Below, one piece after another: positions 9,151 to 16,939 of a stretch of 64,000 bases of DNA. The stretch lies in the NCBI GenBank assembly GCA_947599875.1, contig CANQFV010000002.1, positions 87,312 through 151,311 on the forward strand, read 5' to 3'. How positions within the stretch are numbered: position 1 is the first letter of the stretch; the number at the start of each line of letters is the position of its first letter. The notes under the pieces were generated by a model. It was given only the letters and a program-made list of their open reading frames with translations. It searched no databases and had not been told where the DNA came from. A program made the position numbers and the translations under genes. Source of the stretch: an uncultured Oscillospiraceae bacterium (lineage in GTDB: Bacteria > Bacillota > Clostridia > Oscillospirales > Oscillospiraceae).

Positions 9151-9666
9151 ATGAAACCTAAGAGAAGCCGCGGCGGATATGTGATGATCTACGTTATGGT
9201 GGTCATCGCCATCATCTCCGCCATGTCCCTGTCGGTCAGCTCCATCTCCCTGCGGAATCTCCAGGCCCAGGAGGCGTCGATCCGGCAGATGAAGGACACC
9301 TACGCCGCCGAGGGCATGGTGGAGATGTTCTGCGTGTGGCTAAAGGAGTTTTATGTACAGTTTGGATACAACGATTTTTCAGAGACATCGTTAAAAGATG
9401 CGTGGGATATTTCCAAAGGAGAACTGGAGAACAGTAGAAACGGAACCGTCGAAATATCCAACTTTTCTGTCTCGGGAAACTCCTACACAGTTACGATTAC
9501 CGCGAAGTCAAATAACGGCGCGATGCAGGTTGTCGCAGTGCTGGAGGTCACGACTGGAACTTCTTCTAATGGATTTACCACGGTCAAAGAGGTCAAGTAC
9601 ACTTCCTACACCGTCTCCCCTGCCGAGAAGACGGAAGGCGGCGGATCGGGAGGAGGGTCAGAATGA
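9151..9666 (+). CDS. PilX-like pilus assembly component with N-terminal helix
   Basis: 171 residues from ATG at 9151 (GAGGAGGCGG upstream). It opens MKPKRSRGGYVMIYVMVVIAIISAMS. A GG/Y site and hydrophobic helix resemble GspK/PilX proteins, which often lack the Glu+5 of ordinary pilins; none is visible here either. The rest is Ser/Thr-rich and beta-like, ending in a glycine-rich tail. It overlaps the next prepilin gene by 4 nt. Probably the tip-complex GspK-like member. Moderate confidence. Confidence 0.65.
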   Translation: MKPKRSRGGYVMIYVMVVIAIISAMSLSVSSISLRNLQAQEASIRQMKDTYAAEGMVEMFCVWLKEFYVQFGYNDFSETSLKDAWDISKGELENSRNGTVEISNFSVSGNSYTVTITAKSNNGAMQVVAVLEVTTGTSSNGFTTVKEVKYTSYTVSPAEKTEGGGSGGGSE

Positions 9667-10790
9667 AACGAAGAAACGGCGGCTTCACCCTGGTGGAGAT
9701 GCTGGCCACCCTGACATGCACCACCCTCGTCACGATGGCGGCCTTCTCGTTTCTGCTGGTGTGCTTCCGGATGTGCGCCTCCGCCACCGGCACCGCCAGG
9801 GACCAGGACACCTCCAGGATCGTCCTCACCCTGATGGACAACATCGCCACGCAGGGGCAGCTGACGCCGAAATCCGCAGGCACGGCTGGTGGCGACATTG
9901 TGATGTACAATGACGACACGGGTGCCGGCGGCACCAAAACGGTCATGTTCTATTATTCCAAGAGCGCAAAAACCATCTACACCGGCGGAAACTACAATGA
10001 GGCCGAAAAAAAATACACCGGCGGAACCGCACTCATGGATGGTGTGGAGGACTTTGAGGCTAAACTTGATCCCGACACCAAGCTGCTGACGGTAACGGTC
10101 ACAACGGCCAGCGGCACCTTCAAGTCCTGCAAATACTGCCGGACGGCAAAGGTGGAATCTACTGGCGGCAGTGGTGAACCCTCCTCCCAGTCCCTGAACC
10201 CCGCGCTTTTGGGGGGCATGACGGCCACCTTCAGCACCAAGGCCGCTGCCCTGCCCCAGATCGGCAACGCGGAGTGGGCGGGACGGCTCTCGCTGATCAC
10301 GAACCTGAGCCTGCAGGACGGCAGTACCGGTGAGATCATCGGCGATAAGCAGGGCCGGTATTTTTCCGAGTGGTACATAGGCGGGTACTCCCAGGCAAAC
10401 GGGTGGAACAAGAACACCCCCTGGTGCGCCTGCTTCGCCTCCTGGGGGATCGCCCAGGTGCGGGATTCCCTGGTGAAGGTGGTGTCCTTCGCCGACGTGG
10501 ACTCCGGCGTCATGCGGTTCCGTGACGGGACCTTCGGCTCCTGGGTGGAGCGGGACGGCCTGCCCATCCCGGGGGATCTGATCTTCTTTGACTGGGACGC
10601 CGACCCCACCCCGGATTACAAGGACGCCGCCGAGCATGTGGGCGTCGTTTGCCGGATCGAGAACGGCCGGGTGTACACCATCGAGGGGAACAGCAACGGC
10701 CGCGTGGCCCAGCGCAGCTACCCGCTGGACGACCCCTGCATTTTGGGCTACGGCCGCTTGGAGTGGAAGTCGTCTGCAAAGAAAGCGTAA
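9663..10790 (+). CDS. Prepilin fused to a CHAP-type amidase/peptidase domain
   Basis: 375 residues. Residues 1-35 are a prepilin signal (MKRRNGG/FTLVEMLATLTCTTLV, Glu+5), followed by a GspJ/PilW-like domain to about 165 and a linker. Residues about 205-370 match the CHAP fold: NTPWCACFASWG with likely nucleophile Cys255, PGDLIFFDWD, AEHVGVV with His325, and EGNSNGR with Glu341/Asn343, then a closing GYGRL. CHAP domains cleave peptidoglycan amide bonds. Last gene of the pilus operon; an intrinsic terminator follows. A hydrolase carried by a pilin could open the wall for the pilus or act at its tip (inference). Confidence 0.88.
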   Translation: MKRRNGGFTLVEMLATLTCTTLVTMAAFSFLLVCFRMCASATGTARDQDTSRIVLTLMDNIATQGQLTPKSAGTAGGDIVMYNDDTGAGGTKTVMFYYSKSAKTIYTGGNYNEAEKKYTGGTALMDGVEDFEAKLDPDTKLLTVTVTTASGTFKSCKYCRTAKVESTGGSGEPSSQSLNPALLGGMTATFSTKAAALPQIGNAEWAGRLSLITNLSLQDGSTGEIIGDKQGRYFSEWYIGGYSQANGWNKNTPWCACFASWGIAQVRDSLVKVVSFADVDSGVMRFRDGTFGSWVERDGLPIPGDLIFFDWDADPTPDYKDAAEHVGVVCRIENGRVYTIEGNSNGRVAQRSYPLDDPCILGYGRLEWKSSAKKA

Positions 10791-10811
10791 AGAACATCTC
10801 TGAATTGCAAA

Positions 10812-10847
10812 AAATCTCTGAATTCCCCGGAATTCAGAGATTTTTTT
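10812..10847 (+). terminator. Intrinsic terminator of the pilus operon
   Basis: Near-perfect stem built on AAATCTCTGAATTCC and its complement (10812-10843), followed by a run of T. The GAATTC core resembles stem 2 of the multi-stem element, whose stem 1 and constant box follow at 10848. Confidence 0.85.
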
Positions 10848-10898
10848 CGTCTGCCGAAAAATCCCTCCGGACTTTTGCGGCGAAGGGGGACGTGCGCA
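10848..10898 (+). repeat. Multi-stem intergenic element, partial copy E2
   Basis: Imperfect stem CTGCCGAAAAATCC...GGACTTTTGCGGC, then AAGGGGGACGTGCG, the constant box after stem 1. Stems 3 and 4 are missing. It lies downstream of the pilus operon in the same orientation. Confidence 0.6.
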
Positions 10899-10948
10899 CC
10901 TTTTTGCATCTTCCCGCCCTCAGCAAAATATACTTGGGTTGAAATGAG

Positions 10949-11086
10949 GTGATTTCCATTCCATCCCAAAAACGAAAAACCCGGACGGTCATCATTGACC
11001 CCAACAGCCCCAAGGCCCTGGAGCGGGCGCTGCTGCGCCTCATCGTGGAGAAGCTGCTCCGCCAGGAGCGGGAGGCGGGAGATTGA
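10949..11086 (+). CDS. Small ORF preceding the recombinase
   Basis: 45 residues from GTG at 10949, or shorter from ATT at 10958 if AGGTGAT (10948-10954) is the ribosome site. The product is basic at the N-terminus (SQKRKTRTVIID) with a helical C-terminus rich in Leu, Arg and Glu. Its TGA overlaps the TTG start of the recombinase (TTGA), which suggests translational coupling. Function unknown; a possible accessory to the recombinase. Confidence 0.5.
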   Translation: MISIPSQKRKTRTVIIDPNSPKALERALLRLIVEKLLRQEREAGD

Positions 11087-12579
11087 GGATCGCCGCCTAT
11101 TGCCGGGTCTCCACGGAAAAGGAGGAGCAGCAGGACAGCTTAAAGCATCAGAAGCAGTTTTTTCAGGAGTACGCCCAAAAATACGGCCACACCCTGGTGC
11201 GCCTCTACGCCGACGAGGGCATCTCCGGGACAAGCCTGAAAAAGCGGGACCAGTTTCTCCGGCTGATGGAGGACGCCAGGAAGGGGCTGTTTGAAACGGT
11301 GGTGGTGAAGGATGTCTCCCGCCTTGCCAGGAACACCGTGGACTTCCTCCAGAGCATCCGCACCCTGAAATCCTGCGGTGTGAACACCCTGTTCATCACC
11401 GCCAACATGGACACCCTGGGGGAGTCGGAATTCGTCCTCACCCTCTTTGGGGCGATGGCCCAGGAGGAGAGCGCGAACCTGAGCCGCCGCGTGAAATTCG
11501 GCAAAAAGCTCAACGCCCAGAAGGGCCGCGTCCCGCAGCGCATCTTCGGCTACGACCGGGTGGACAACTTCAACCTGGCGGTGAATCCGGAGGAGGCCCA
11601 GACCGTCCGGCAGATCTTCCGCCTCTATCTGGAGGAGGGGCTGGGGTGCCGGGCCATCAGCCTCCAGCTCAACGCCCAGGGGGCGAAGACAAAATTCGGC
11701 TGTGACTGGGACCCCCGGGGCGTGCGGCGGATCCTCACAAACTCCATCTACTGCGGGCGGTATGTGAACAACAAGTACGAGATCCAGGACTACCTGACGG
11801 GAAAGCAGATCCGCATCCCGGAGGAGCAGCACTACCACCACCCGCGGCCCCAGTGGGCCATCGTCACCCCGGAGGAGTTTGACGCGGCCCAGGAGCTTAT
11901 GGCGCGGCGGCGGACCCAGTACGGCCCCGGGGAATCCTTTCAGCAGGCCCGCTACAGCACAAGGCACGTTTTCAGCACCCTGATCCGGTGCGAGAGCTGC
12001 GGCCAGTCCTTCTGCCGGAAGCAGTATACATACGCCAACACCCGGGTCTACTGGAAGTGCCGCACCAACGACCAGTACACGTCCCGGCGGTGCGGCAACG
12101 GCGTGACGGTGGACGAGCGGGAGCTGTTGGATCAGCTGGGCGCCTACCTCGCCTCCCGGATCGGCGACAGGGACGTATTTGTCGAAAACGCTCTCACAGC
12201 CCTTGAGAGGCGCTGTACAGCACGGGAGGGTCAGGGGGATGTTACTACCCTTGCCAGGGAGAAAAAGCGTCTCCTGGGCAAAAGAGAGCGGTTACAGGAG
12301 ATGTACGTCAACGATGTGATCACGCTGGAGGAGCTGAAGGAGAAAACGGCCGCCCTGACAGCTCAGCTGTCGAAGCTCGAGGCCCGCGCATCCCCTCCCC
12401 CCGCCCGGCGGGACGCCGCGGCGCTGCGGGAGACATACACCCGCCGGATCCTGGCCTTTCTGGTGATGGAGGATGTGACGAATCTCGATCTGCGGCAGAT
12501 CGTGGAGCGCGTCAGCGTAAGCCAGGAGGGCGTCGTCACGGTGTTTCTCCGGGATGTGGGGGCCTCGCCTGCCTATTAA
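11083..12579 (+). CDS. Large serine recombinase
   Basis: 498 residues from TTG at 11083. The resolvase catalytic domain spans about 1-145: RIAAYCRVST with nucleophile Ser10, and DVSRLARNTVDFL. The recombinase domain is about 155-265. A zinc ribbon follows at about 303-340 (CESCGQSFC...C...C). A long coiled coil and C-terminal region complete the protein. These enzymes integrate and excise phages and conjugative elements, or invert DNA. No capsid, relaxase or cargo genes are nearby and I could not identify att half-sites, so this is an orphan or remnant. GC content matches the neighbours. Confidence 0.92.
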   Translation: MRIAAYCRVSTEKEEQQDSLKHQKQFFQEYAQKYGHTLVRLYADEGISGTSLKKRDQFLRLMEDARKGLFETVVVKDVSRLARNTVDFLQSIRTLKSCGVNTLFITANMDTLGESEFVLTLFGAMAQEESANLSRRVKFGKKLNAQKGRVPQRIFGYDRVDNFNLAVNPEEAQTVRQIFRLYLEEGLGCRAISLQLNAQGAKTKFGCDWDPRGVRRILTNSIYCGRYVNNKYEIQDYLTGKQIRIPEEQHYHHPRPQWAIVTPEEFDAAQELMARRRTQYGPGESFQQARYSTRHVFSTLIRCESCGQSFCRKQYTYANTRVYWKCRTNDQYTSRRCGNGVTVDERELLDQLGAYLASRIGDRDVFVENALTALERRCTAREGQGDVTTLAREKKRLLGKRERLQEMYVNDVITLEELKEKTAALTAQLSKLEARASPPPARRDAAALRETYTRRILAFLVMEDVTNLDLRQIVERVSVSQEGVVTVFLRDVGASPAY

Positions 12580-12588
12580 GGGACAGCT

Positions 12589-12951
12589 GTGGAGGCGGTG
12601 GATCCCATTGTGCTGAGCCTGGACGTGGCGGAGACCTGCTCCGACGAGACGCCGGAGCCGCTGGAGCTGCCCCAGTACATCCTGGATATGTTCGACTCCC
12701 CCATCGTCTCCGGCGGCGCGGGCCGGATGATCATCGTGACGCTGGGTCAGTTCACCATCGTCCGCCTGGAGCGGGACTCCCAGCTGCTGATCCCGGTGTA
12801 CGACTACTGCGTGCCGGAGAAGGACTGCTGCGGCGCCGGCGGAGACGACCCCTGCGCCCTGTTCAACCGGATCGACTTCCCCGTGAACGAATTCTTCCCG
12901 CCCGACACACTCAGCGAGCCGGAGGAATACCACGACTTTATCCAGGAATAA
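12589..12951 (+). CDS. Conserved-looking acidic hypothetical protein
   Basis: 120 residues from GTG at 12589, 9 nt after the recombinase stop. Strongly acidic, with a central beta-rich stretch (GRMIIVTLGQFTIVRLERDS) and a Cys cluster (DYCVPEKDCCGAGGDDPC), which could bind metal or form disulfides. I do not recognise the family. The start is uncertain because GGAGGCGG lies inside the ORF at 12590-12597. It may be cotranscribed with the recombinase, and its 3' end abuts the multi-stem element. Confidence 0.6.
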   Translation: MEAVDPIVLSLDVAETCSDETPEPLELPQYILDMFDSPIVSGGAGRMIIVTLGQFTIVRLERDSQLLIPVYDYCVPEKDCCGAGGDDPCALFNRIDFPVNEFFPPDTLSEPEEYHDFIQE

Positions 12952-13185
12952 AGGGCTGGCGAAAAAGGCCTGATGGTTCTCTAACGAGAACCATCAGGCC
13001 TTTTTCTGCCAAGGGGGACGCGTGCGGAAGAGGGGGTGTGAATTCTGCGGAATTCACACCCCCTCTTCCTGCTGCCGCGCTGTGCGACCAGTCTGCGGAC
13101 TGGTCACTTGCGCGGCATAAGGGATTTTTTCCAAGGCACATGTCCTTGGAAAAAATATTTGGATTGGGGGTGCGGGACGGGGGTG
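12952..13185 (+). repeat. Multi-stem intergenic element, full copy E3
   Basis: Best-formed copy. Stem 1 is 12958-13012, a 25-bp terminator-like hairpin containing GGCCTGATGGTTCTC, then AAGGGGGACGCGTGCGG. Stem 2 is 13026-13069 with core GAATTC-TGCG-GAATTC. Stem 3 is 13070-13117 with inner arm GACCAGTC-TGCG-GACTGGTC. Stem 4 is 13121-13160 (TTTTTTCCAAGG...CCTTGGAAAAAA), followed by the TTGGATTGGGGG tail. All four stems are nearly perfect. Confidence 0.85.
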
Positions 13186-13209
13186 TTTCGTTGTTCGGAG
13201 GCTTACTCC

Positions 13210-13397
13210 CGGCGTTACAGAGGGACGGTTCTTTAGTCCCACCTGCGGTGTGACAAAAAAACCGTCCCTCAGTCCCGCCTTTGACGGAGGAACTGCCCGT
13301 CTTTTGAGGAGGTGGGACAGCGGGGACGGTTCTTTCGTCACATCGGAGCAAAGCGGAGATGGGACTAAAGAACCGTCCCCGTGTCACACCGGCTGCC
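13210..13397 (+). repeat. GGGACGGTT repeat, long copy 1
   Basis: 188-bp unit duplicated at 13642. It consists of two back-to-back imperfect palindromes. Each has AGGGACGGTTCTTT or GGGGACGGTTCTTT on one side and its complement on the other, with TCACACC/GGTGTGA arms inside. Short ORFs crossing it are not credible genes. Repeats of this kind are common in Clostridia intergenic DNA (from memory). Confidence 0.75.
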
Positions 13398-13448
13398 CGG
13401 GGACGTACCCTTCCCCGTGAGGCAATGGAGACGCTCAATCATCGCGAC

Positions 13449-13560
13449 ACGGGCCGCCGTGGGCGGCGGCCCCTACGGCAAATATTAAAGTTTTCCGTCT
13501 TAACGCAACCGCTCTGTCACCCAACCCACCCGGGCCGATGAGGTCATCGGCCCCTACAGG
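13449..13560. repeat. Two GGGCC...GGCCCCTAC hairpins
   Basis: Between the two long GGGACGGTT copies lie two small hairpins with the same shape: GGGCCGCC...GGCGGCCC (13451-13472) and GGGCCGATGA/TCATCGGCCC (13532-13553). Each is followed by CTAC. The stems differ in sequence but keep GGGCC and GGCCCCTAC, again a family with changed but paired arms. Nothing else was recognised in 13398-13641. Confidence 0.55.
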
Positions 13561-13641
13561 GGACTCTTACGGACAGTAGGAACCGCTGCTGTCGATAACT
13601 CCCTGGAAGGAGGCCATTATCGTTGGACGAGACTCCTGACC

Positions 13642-13830
13642 CGGCGTTACAGAGGGACGGTTCTTTAGTCCCACCTGCGGTGTGACAAAAAAACCGTCCC
13701 TCAAGTCCCGCCTTTGTCGGAGGAACTACCCGCCTTTTGAGGAGGTGGGACAAAGGGGACGGTTCTTTCGTCACATCGGAGCAAAGCGGAGATGGGACTA
13801 AAGAACCGTCCCCGTGTCACACCGGCTGCC
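13642..13830 (+). repeat. GGGACGGTT repeat, long copy 2
   Basis: Nearly identical to the copy at 13210-13397, with a few substitutions and one extra A. Flanking sequence differs, so this is a duplicated element rather than a tandem array. Confidence 0.75.
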
Positions 13831-13863
13831 CTCAGAACGCCTACCCGGCAGGGGGCAAAAAAG

Positions 13864-13915
13864 GGGAGCAACTATAGATTGCGGCCTGGCAATCTATAAT
13901 TGCTCCCTCTTTTTT
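13864..13915 (+). terminator. Strong stem-loop with T tract
   Basis: GGGAGCAACTATAGATTG pairs with CAATCTATAATTGCTCCC across an 8-nt loop, followed by TCTTTTTT. It is a good intrinsic terminator shape, although no gene lies immediately upstream. It may shield asnA from readthrough. Confidence 0.65.
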
Positions 13916-13928
13916 GCTGTTGTCACAC

Positions 13929-14012
13929 CGGCGTTACAGAGGGACGGTTCTTTTGTCACACCTCCGCTGACGCTGCGGTGTGGCAAAAAAACCGTCCCTC
14001 CGTCCCGCCTTT
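13929..14012 (+). repeat. GGGACGGTT repeat, short copy
   Basis: Single palindromic half-unit: AGGGACGGTTCTTTTGTCAC, a short loop containing CGCTGACGCTGCGG, then the complement ending ACCGTCCCT. Same family as the long copies at 13210 and 13642. Confidence 0.7.
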
Positions 14013-14129
14013 TACAGGCGTCTGGCAAATCGGACACTCCCCTTTGGGGGACTTCTGCCCTCCCCTCTCCTTGGCGACGATGGAAAAAAACTCCTTGGGC
14101 GAGGGGCTTTTTTCGTTGAATCCGATCAC

Positions 14130-14158
14130 TTGACTTTTCCTTTTTACCGCGGTAAAAT
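14130..14158 (+). promoter_or_regulatory. asnA promoter with overlapping palindromic operator
   Basis: TTGACT (14130-14135), 17-nt spacer, TAAAAT (14153-14158). A perfect 16-bp palindrome TTTTACCGCGGTAAAA (14142-14157) covers the spacer and most of the -10 box, where a bound dimer would block RNA polymerase. This is the best operator candidate for asnA. Confidence 0.7.
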
Positions 14159-14190
14159 AGGAGCCGTATTGAATTTTGGGAGTGATCAAC

Positions 14191-15195
14191 TTGGACGCTT
14201 ACATACCATCCGGCTACCGTCCGCTGCTGGGGATCTACGACACACAGCGGGCCATCGCTGTTTTAAAGCACACCTTTGAGGACGCCCTCAGCCGGCGCCT
14301 CAATCTCCTTCGCGTCTCCGCGCCGCTTTTTGTGGAGGCCAGCACGGGCCTTAACGACGATCTGAACGGCGTGGAGCGGCCCGTCTCCTTCGACATCCCC
14401 GACGGGGGCAAGGAGGGGCAGGTGGTCCATTCCCTGGCCAAGTGGAAGCGCATGGCCCTGCACCGCTACGGCTTCAAGCCCGGCGAGGGGATCTACACCG
14501 ACATGAACGCCATCCGCCGGGACGAGACGATGGACAATCTCCACTCCATCTATGTTGACCAGTGGGACTGGGAGAAGGTCATCACCCGGGAGGATCGCAA
14601 CCAGGCGTACCTGAAGGCCACCGTCCGGGACATCGTGGCCGCCATCGCGGAGACCAACGAGGCGCTGAAGCAGGCCTTCCCCAAGCTTGACTGCGCCATC
14701 GACACGGACGTGGCCTTTGTCACCAGCCAGGAGCTGGAGGACCGCTGGCCGGAGCTGACGCCCCGGGAGCGGGAAAACGCCTTTGTCCGGGAGCATCACA
14801 CCGCCTTTATCATGCAGATCGGGAAGAAGCTGAAATCCGGCCAGATCCACGACGGCCGCGCCCCGGACTACGACGACTGGGAGCTGAACGGCGACATCAT
14901 GTTCTGGAACGAGCTTTTGGGCTGCGCCTTTGAGGTCAGCTCTATGGGCATCCGGGTGGATCCGGAGTCCCTGGACCGGCAGCTGACGGAGCGCGGCTGC
15001 GACGCCCGGCGGAGCCTCACCTTCCACCGGATGCTTCTGGAGGGCCGCCTGCCCCTGACCATCGGCGGCGGCATCGGCCAGTCCAGGCTGTGCATGCTCC
15101 TGCTGAAAAAGGCCCATGTGGGCGAGGTCCAGGCCAGCATCTGGGACGACAACACCATCCGGGAGTGCGCCTACTCCGGCGTGACGCTCCTGTGA
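14191..15195 (+). CDS. asnA: Aspartate-ammonia ligase (asparagine synthetase A)
   Basis: 334 residues from TTG at 14191 (GGGAGTG 8 nt upstream; another in-frame TTG at 14176 lacks a site). It makes asparagine from aspartate, ammonia and ATP in the cytoplasm. The class II aminoacyl-tRNA-synthetase-like fold is shown by VVHSLAKWKRMAL, EGIYTDMNAIRRDE, SIYVDQWDWEKVI, GDIMFWN, SSMGIRVDPESL and the closing GGGIGQSRLCM motif. Length equals the family norm (about 330). It stands alone under its own promoter and palindromic operator, with a 23-bp hairpin downstream. Confidence 0.96.
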   Translation: MDAYIPSGYRPLLGIYDTQRAIAVLKHTFEDALSRRLNLLRVSAPLFVEASTGLNDDLNGVERPVSFDIPDGGKEGQVVHSLAKWKRMALHRYGFKPGEGIYTDMNAIRRDETMDNLHSIYVDQWDWEKVITREDRNQAYLKATVRDIVAAIAETNEALKQAFPKLDCAIDTDVAFVTSQELEDRWPELTPRERENAFVREHHTAFIMQIGKKLKSGQIHDGRAPDYDDWELNGDIMFWNELLGCAFEVSSMGIRVDPESLDRQLTERGCDARRSLTFHRMLLEGRLPLTIGGGIGQSRLCMLLLKKAHVGEVQASIWDDNTIRECAYSGVTLL

Positions 15196-15202
15196 CCCAA
15201 AT

Positions 15203-15251
15203 CATGACGGATTCAGCCCCCGGCCGCAGGCCGGGGGCTGAATCCGTCATG
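15203..15251. terminator. 23-bp perfect hairpin between convergent genes
   Basis: CATGACGGATTCAGCCCCC... (15203-15225) pairs perfectly with 15229-15251 around a GCA loop. It lies between asnA (+) and the - strand gene ending at 15290. Neither side has a canonical U tract (seven A follow on +), so it is probably a bidirectional transcript-end or stability structure. Confidence 0.6.
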
Positions 15252-15289
15252 AAAAAAATCCCATATTTTTATCCGGCCCCAGACGGATC

Positions 15290-15697
15290 TCAGGCCTCCG
15301 CGGTGCTTTCCGCAGGGGCCTGGAACACGAGCATGTGGGCATAACCCGCCACATCGTTGGAGCTGGCGCGGATACCGTAATTCGCCCCCGGGATTATGTG
15401 ACGGAAGAGTACAATCTCCCCTGCCTGCAGATGGGTCTTGCTGCCGATCTCCGTCTCGGTATCCATGTTGGTGATGGCCGCGTTCCAGGAGTCGCCCGGT
15501 ATAGTCTCCGCCCGGACGAAAATCGGGTCGTTGCTGCCGGGCCGAATGACCGTAAACGGCTCCGCCTTCACCGTGGTGGAGGATTTGGGGATGTATGTCA
15601 TCTTGTCATAATAGACGGTGATATCCCCGGCGGCATGAGGCTCCTGACCAATGGCCTCGGCCTCCGGCCGCGGTAAATTCTCAAAGGTGTCTTTCAT
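15290..15697 (-). CDS. Hypothetical beta-rich protein
   Basis: 135 residues. ATG at 15697 is preferred over ATG at 15706, because AAAGGA lies 8 nt before the former and overlaps the latter. No signal peptide or membrane segment. Mostly predicted beta strands: ITVYYDKMTYIPKSST, FTVIRPGSND, GEIVLFRHIIPGANYGI. A lone gene between two terminator-like regions. I do not recognise the family. Confidence 0.6.
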   Translation of the reverse strand: MKDTFENLPRPEAEAIGQEPHAAGDITVYYDKMTYIPKSSTTVKAEPFTVIRPGSNDPIFVRAETIPGDSWNAAITNMDTETEIGSKTHLQAGEIVLFRHIIPGANYGIRASSNDVAGYAHMLVFQAPAESTAEA

Positions 15698-15771
15698 TTT
15701 TAACATCCTTTCTTTTCATAAATAATATTCATCACTGACATAACAGCTTTGTATGACATCGGCAACAGCCT

Positions 15772-16935
15772 CTATATCAGGCTCGTCTCCGGCGGCTCCT
15801 CGGCCGGATCTGTCTCCGCAAGCTCCTCGTAGCGTTGTAGCGCTGCCTCCAAAGCCTCCATGAAAGCGTCCATGTCAATCCGAACACCGGGGACGATCTC
15901 ATTTGTCCTCCCGTCGATTAATTCGCCGGTGGGTTCAAGTATACATACGGTAGAACGATGGCCTCCTGAGGGAAGCTCAGGCTTCTCCTGTTCCTGCGTA
16001 TCCTCGGCCGGACTCTCCACGTCCCCATCCACGTCCGGCATATCCGCCTTTGCCGGCGAGGTGGCCAGCGTGACGGTGCCCAGGAACAGCAGGAGGGCCG
16101 CGAGCAGGCTCAGGGCGGTGGTTCTCTTACCGTCCATCACCGCATGGATCCGCTCCTCCACCGTCCTCTTGGGGCTGAAGCAGTGGATGAACAGGGGGCG
16201 GCGCTCCCTGACGGACAGATTGATCAGGGCGTAGGCATACGCTGCGCGCTGGTCCGCGCCCAGCAGCTTCAGCGCCGCCCGGTCGCAGGAAAGCTCCACA
16301 TCCCGGCGCAAAAGCCCGGCCATAAGCCAGACCAGGGGGTTGAACCAGTGGACAAGCAGCGCCGCGGTCATCACATAGTGCCACAGGTTGTCCCGGCGCA
16401 TGGCGTGGACCCCCTCGTGCGTCAGCACGAAGCGCTCCTCCGCCTCCCCCAGCCCCGGGGTCACCACCACCTGGGGCCGCGTGACGCCGAAGGTCAGGGG
16501 CGCGCCCCGCATGTTCCCCTCCCGAAGGGTCGTCCCCCGGGGGAGCAGGGGGTAGCGCCGGTCGTCCCGTCCGACCTTCCGCACGTTCCAGACCCGGCGG
16601 CGGGTGGAGCGCCAGGAGATCAGGCACAAGGCCCCCAGGACGGCGGCCACAAGCAGATACGCGGCCAACACAAAAACAGGCCCCTGGGTCTGCCCGGGCG
16701 CCGCCGCGCTATAAGAAGGATTCGCGGGGATGATCCCGCGGTTGTACCCGGGCGGCACATACAAAGACAGGCCGCTGCGCCACCGGAAGGGGGTCAGCAG
16801 CCTGCCAAGACATACGGCCCAGCATATCAGCGTCACATTGGGATTGAGCCTCCCGCGGAACGCCCACCGCATCAGGGCGGTCAGCAGGATCAGAAGCCCG
16901 CCAAGGACGGTGTTCTCCAAGAGAAGGGGCGCCAT
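15772..16935 (-). CDS. BlaR1/MecR1-family M56 membrane metallopeptidase, no sensor domain
   Basis: 387 residues. Membrane segments lie near residues 5-25, 34-50 and 86-108, with another after the active site. Zinc motif HEGVH (His173, Glu174, His177) is followed by a RRDVELSCDRAAL box that supplies the third ligand. Another hydrophobic segment lies near 255-275 (ALSLLAALLLFLG). After it there is only an acidic tail of about 110 residues instead of the penicillin-binding sensor of true BlaR1. It follows a BlaI-like repressor gene by 4 nt, so it likely cleaves that repressor in response to an unknown envelope signal. Confidence 0.85.
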   Translation of the reverse strand: MAPLLLENTVLGGLLILLTALMRWAFRGRLNPNVTLICWAVCLGRLLTPFRWRSGLSLYVPPGYNRGIIPANPSYSAAAPGQTQGPVFVLAAYLLVAAVLGALCLISWRSTRRRVWNVRKVGRDDRRYPLLPRGTTLREGNMRGAPLTFGVTRPQVVVTPGLGEAEERFVLTHEGVHAMRRDNLWHYVMTAALLVHWFNPLVWLMAGLLRRDVELSCDRAALKLLGADQRAAYAYALINLSVRERRPLFIHCFSPKRTVEERIHAVMDGKRTTALSLLAALLLFLGTVTLATSPAKADMPDVDGDVESPAEDTQEQEKPELPSGGHRSTVCILEPTGELIDGRTNEIVPGVRIDMDAFMEALEAALQRYEELAETDPAEEPPETSLI

Positions 16936-16939
16936 ACCG

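Noticed and set aside
10949..12951. Integrated prophage or conjugative element around the recombinase
   Set aside because: No structural, replication or transfer genes and no recognisable att repeats at either side.
12952..13185. CRISPR-like array from repeated palindromes
   Set aside because: No regular repeat-spacer spacing and no cas genes; the repeats are single dispersed elements with different arms.
13038..14133. Several 60-100 codon frames in the repeat region
   Set aside because: They are translations of palindromic repeats; the same peptide pieces occur on both strands.
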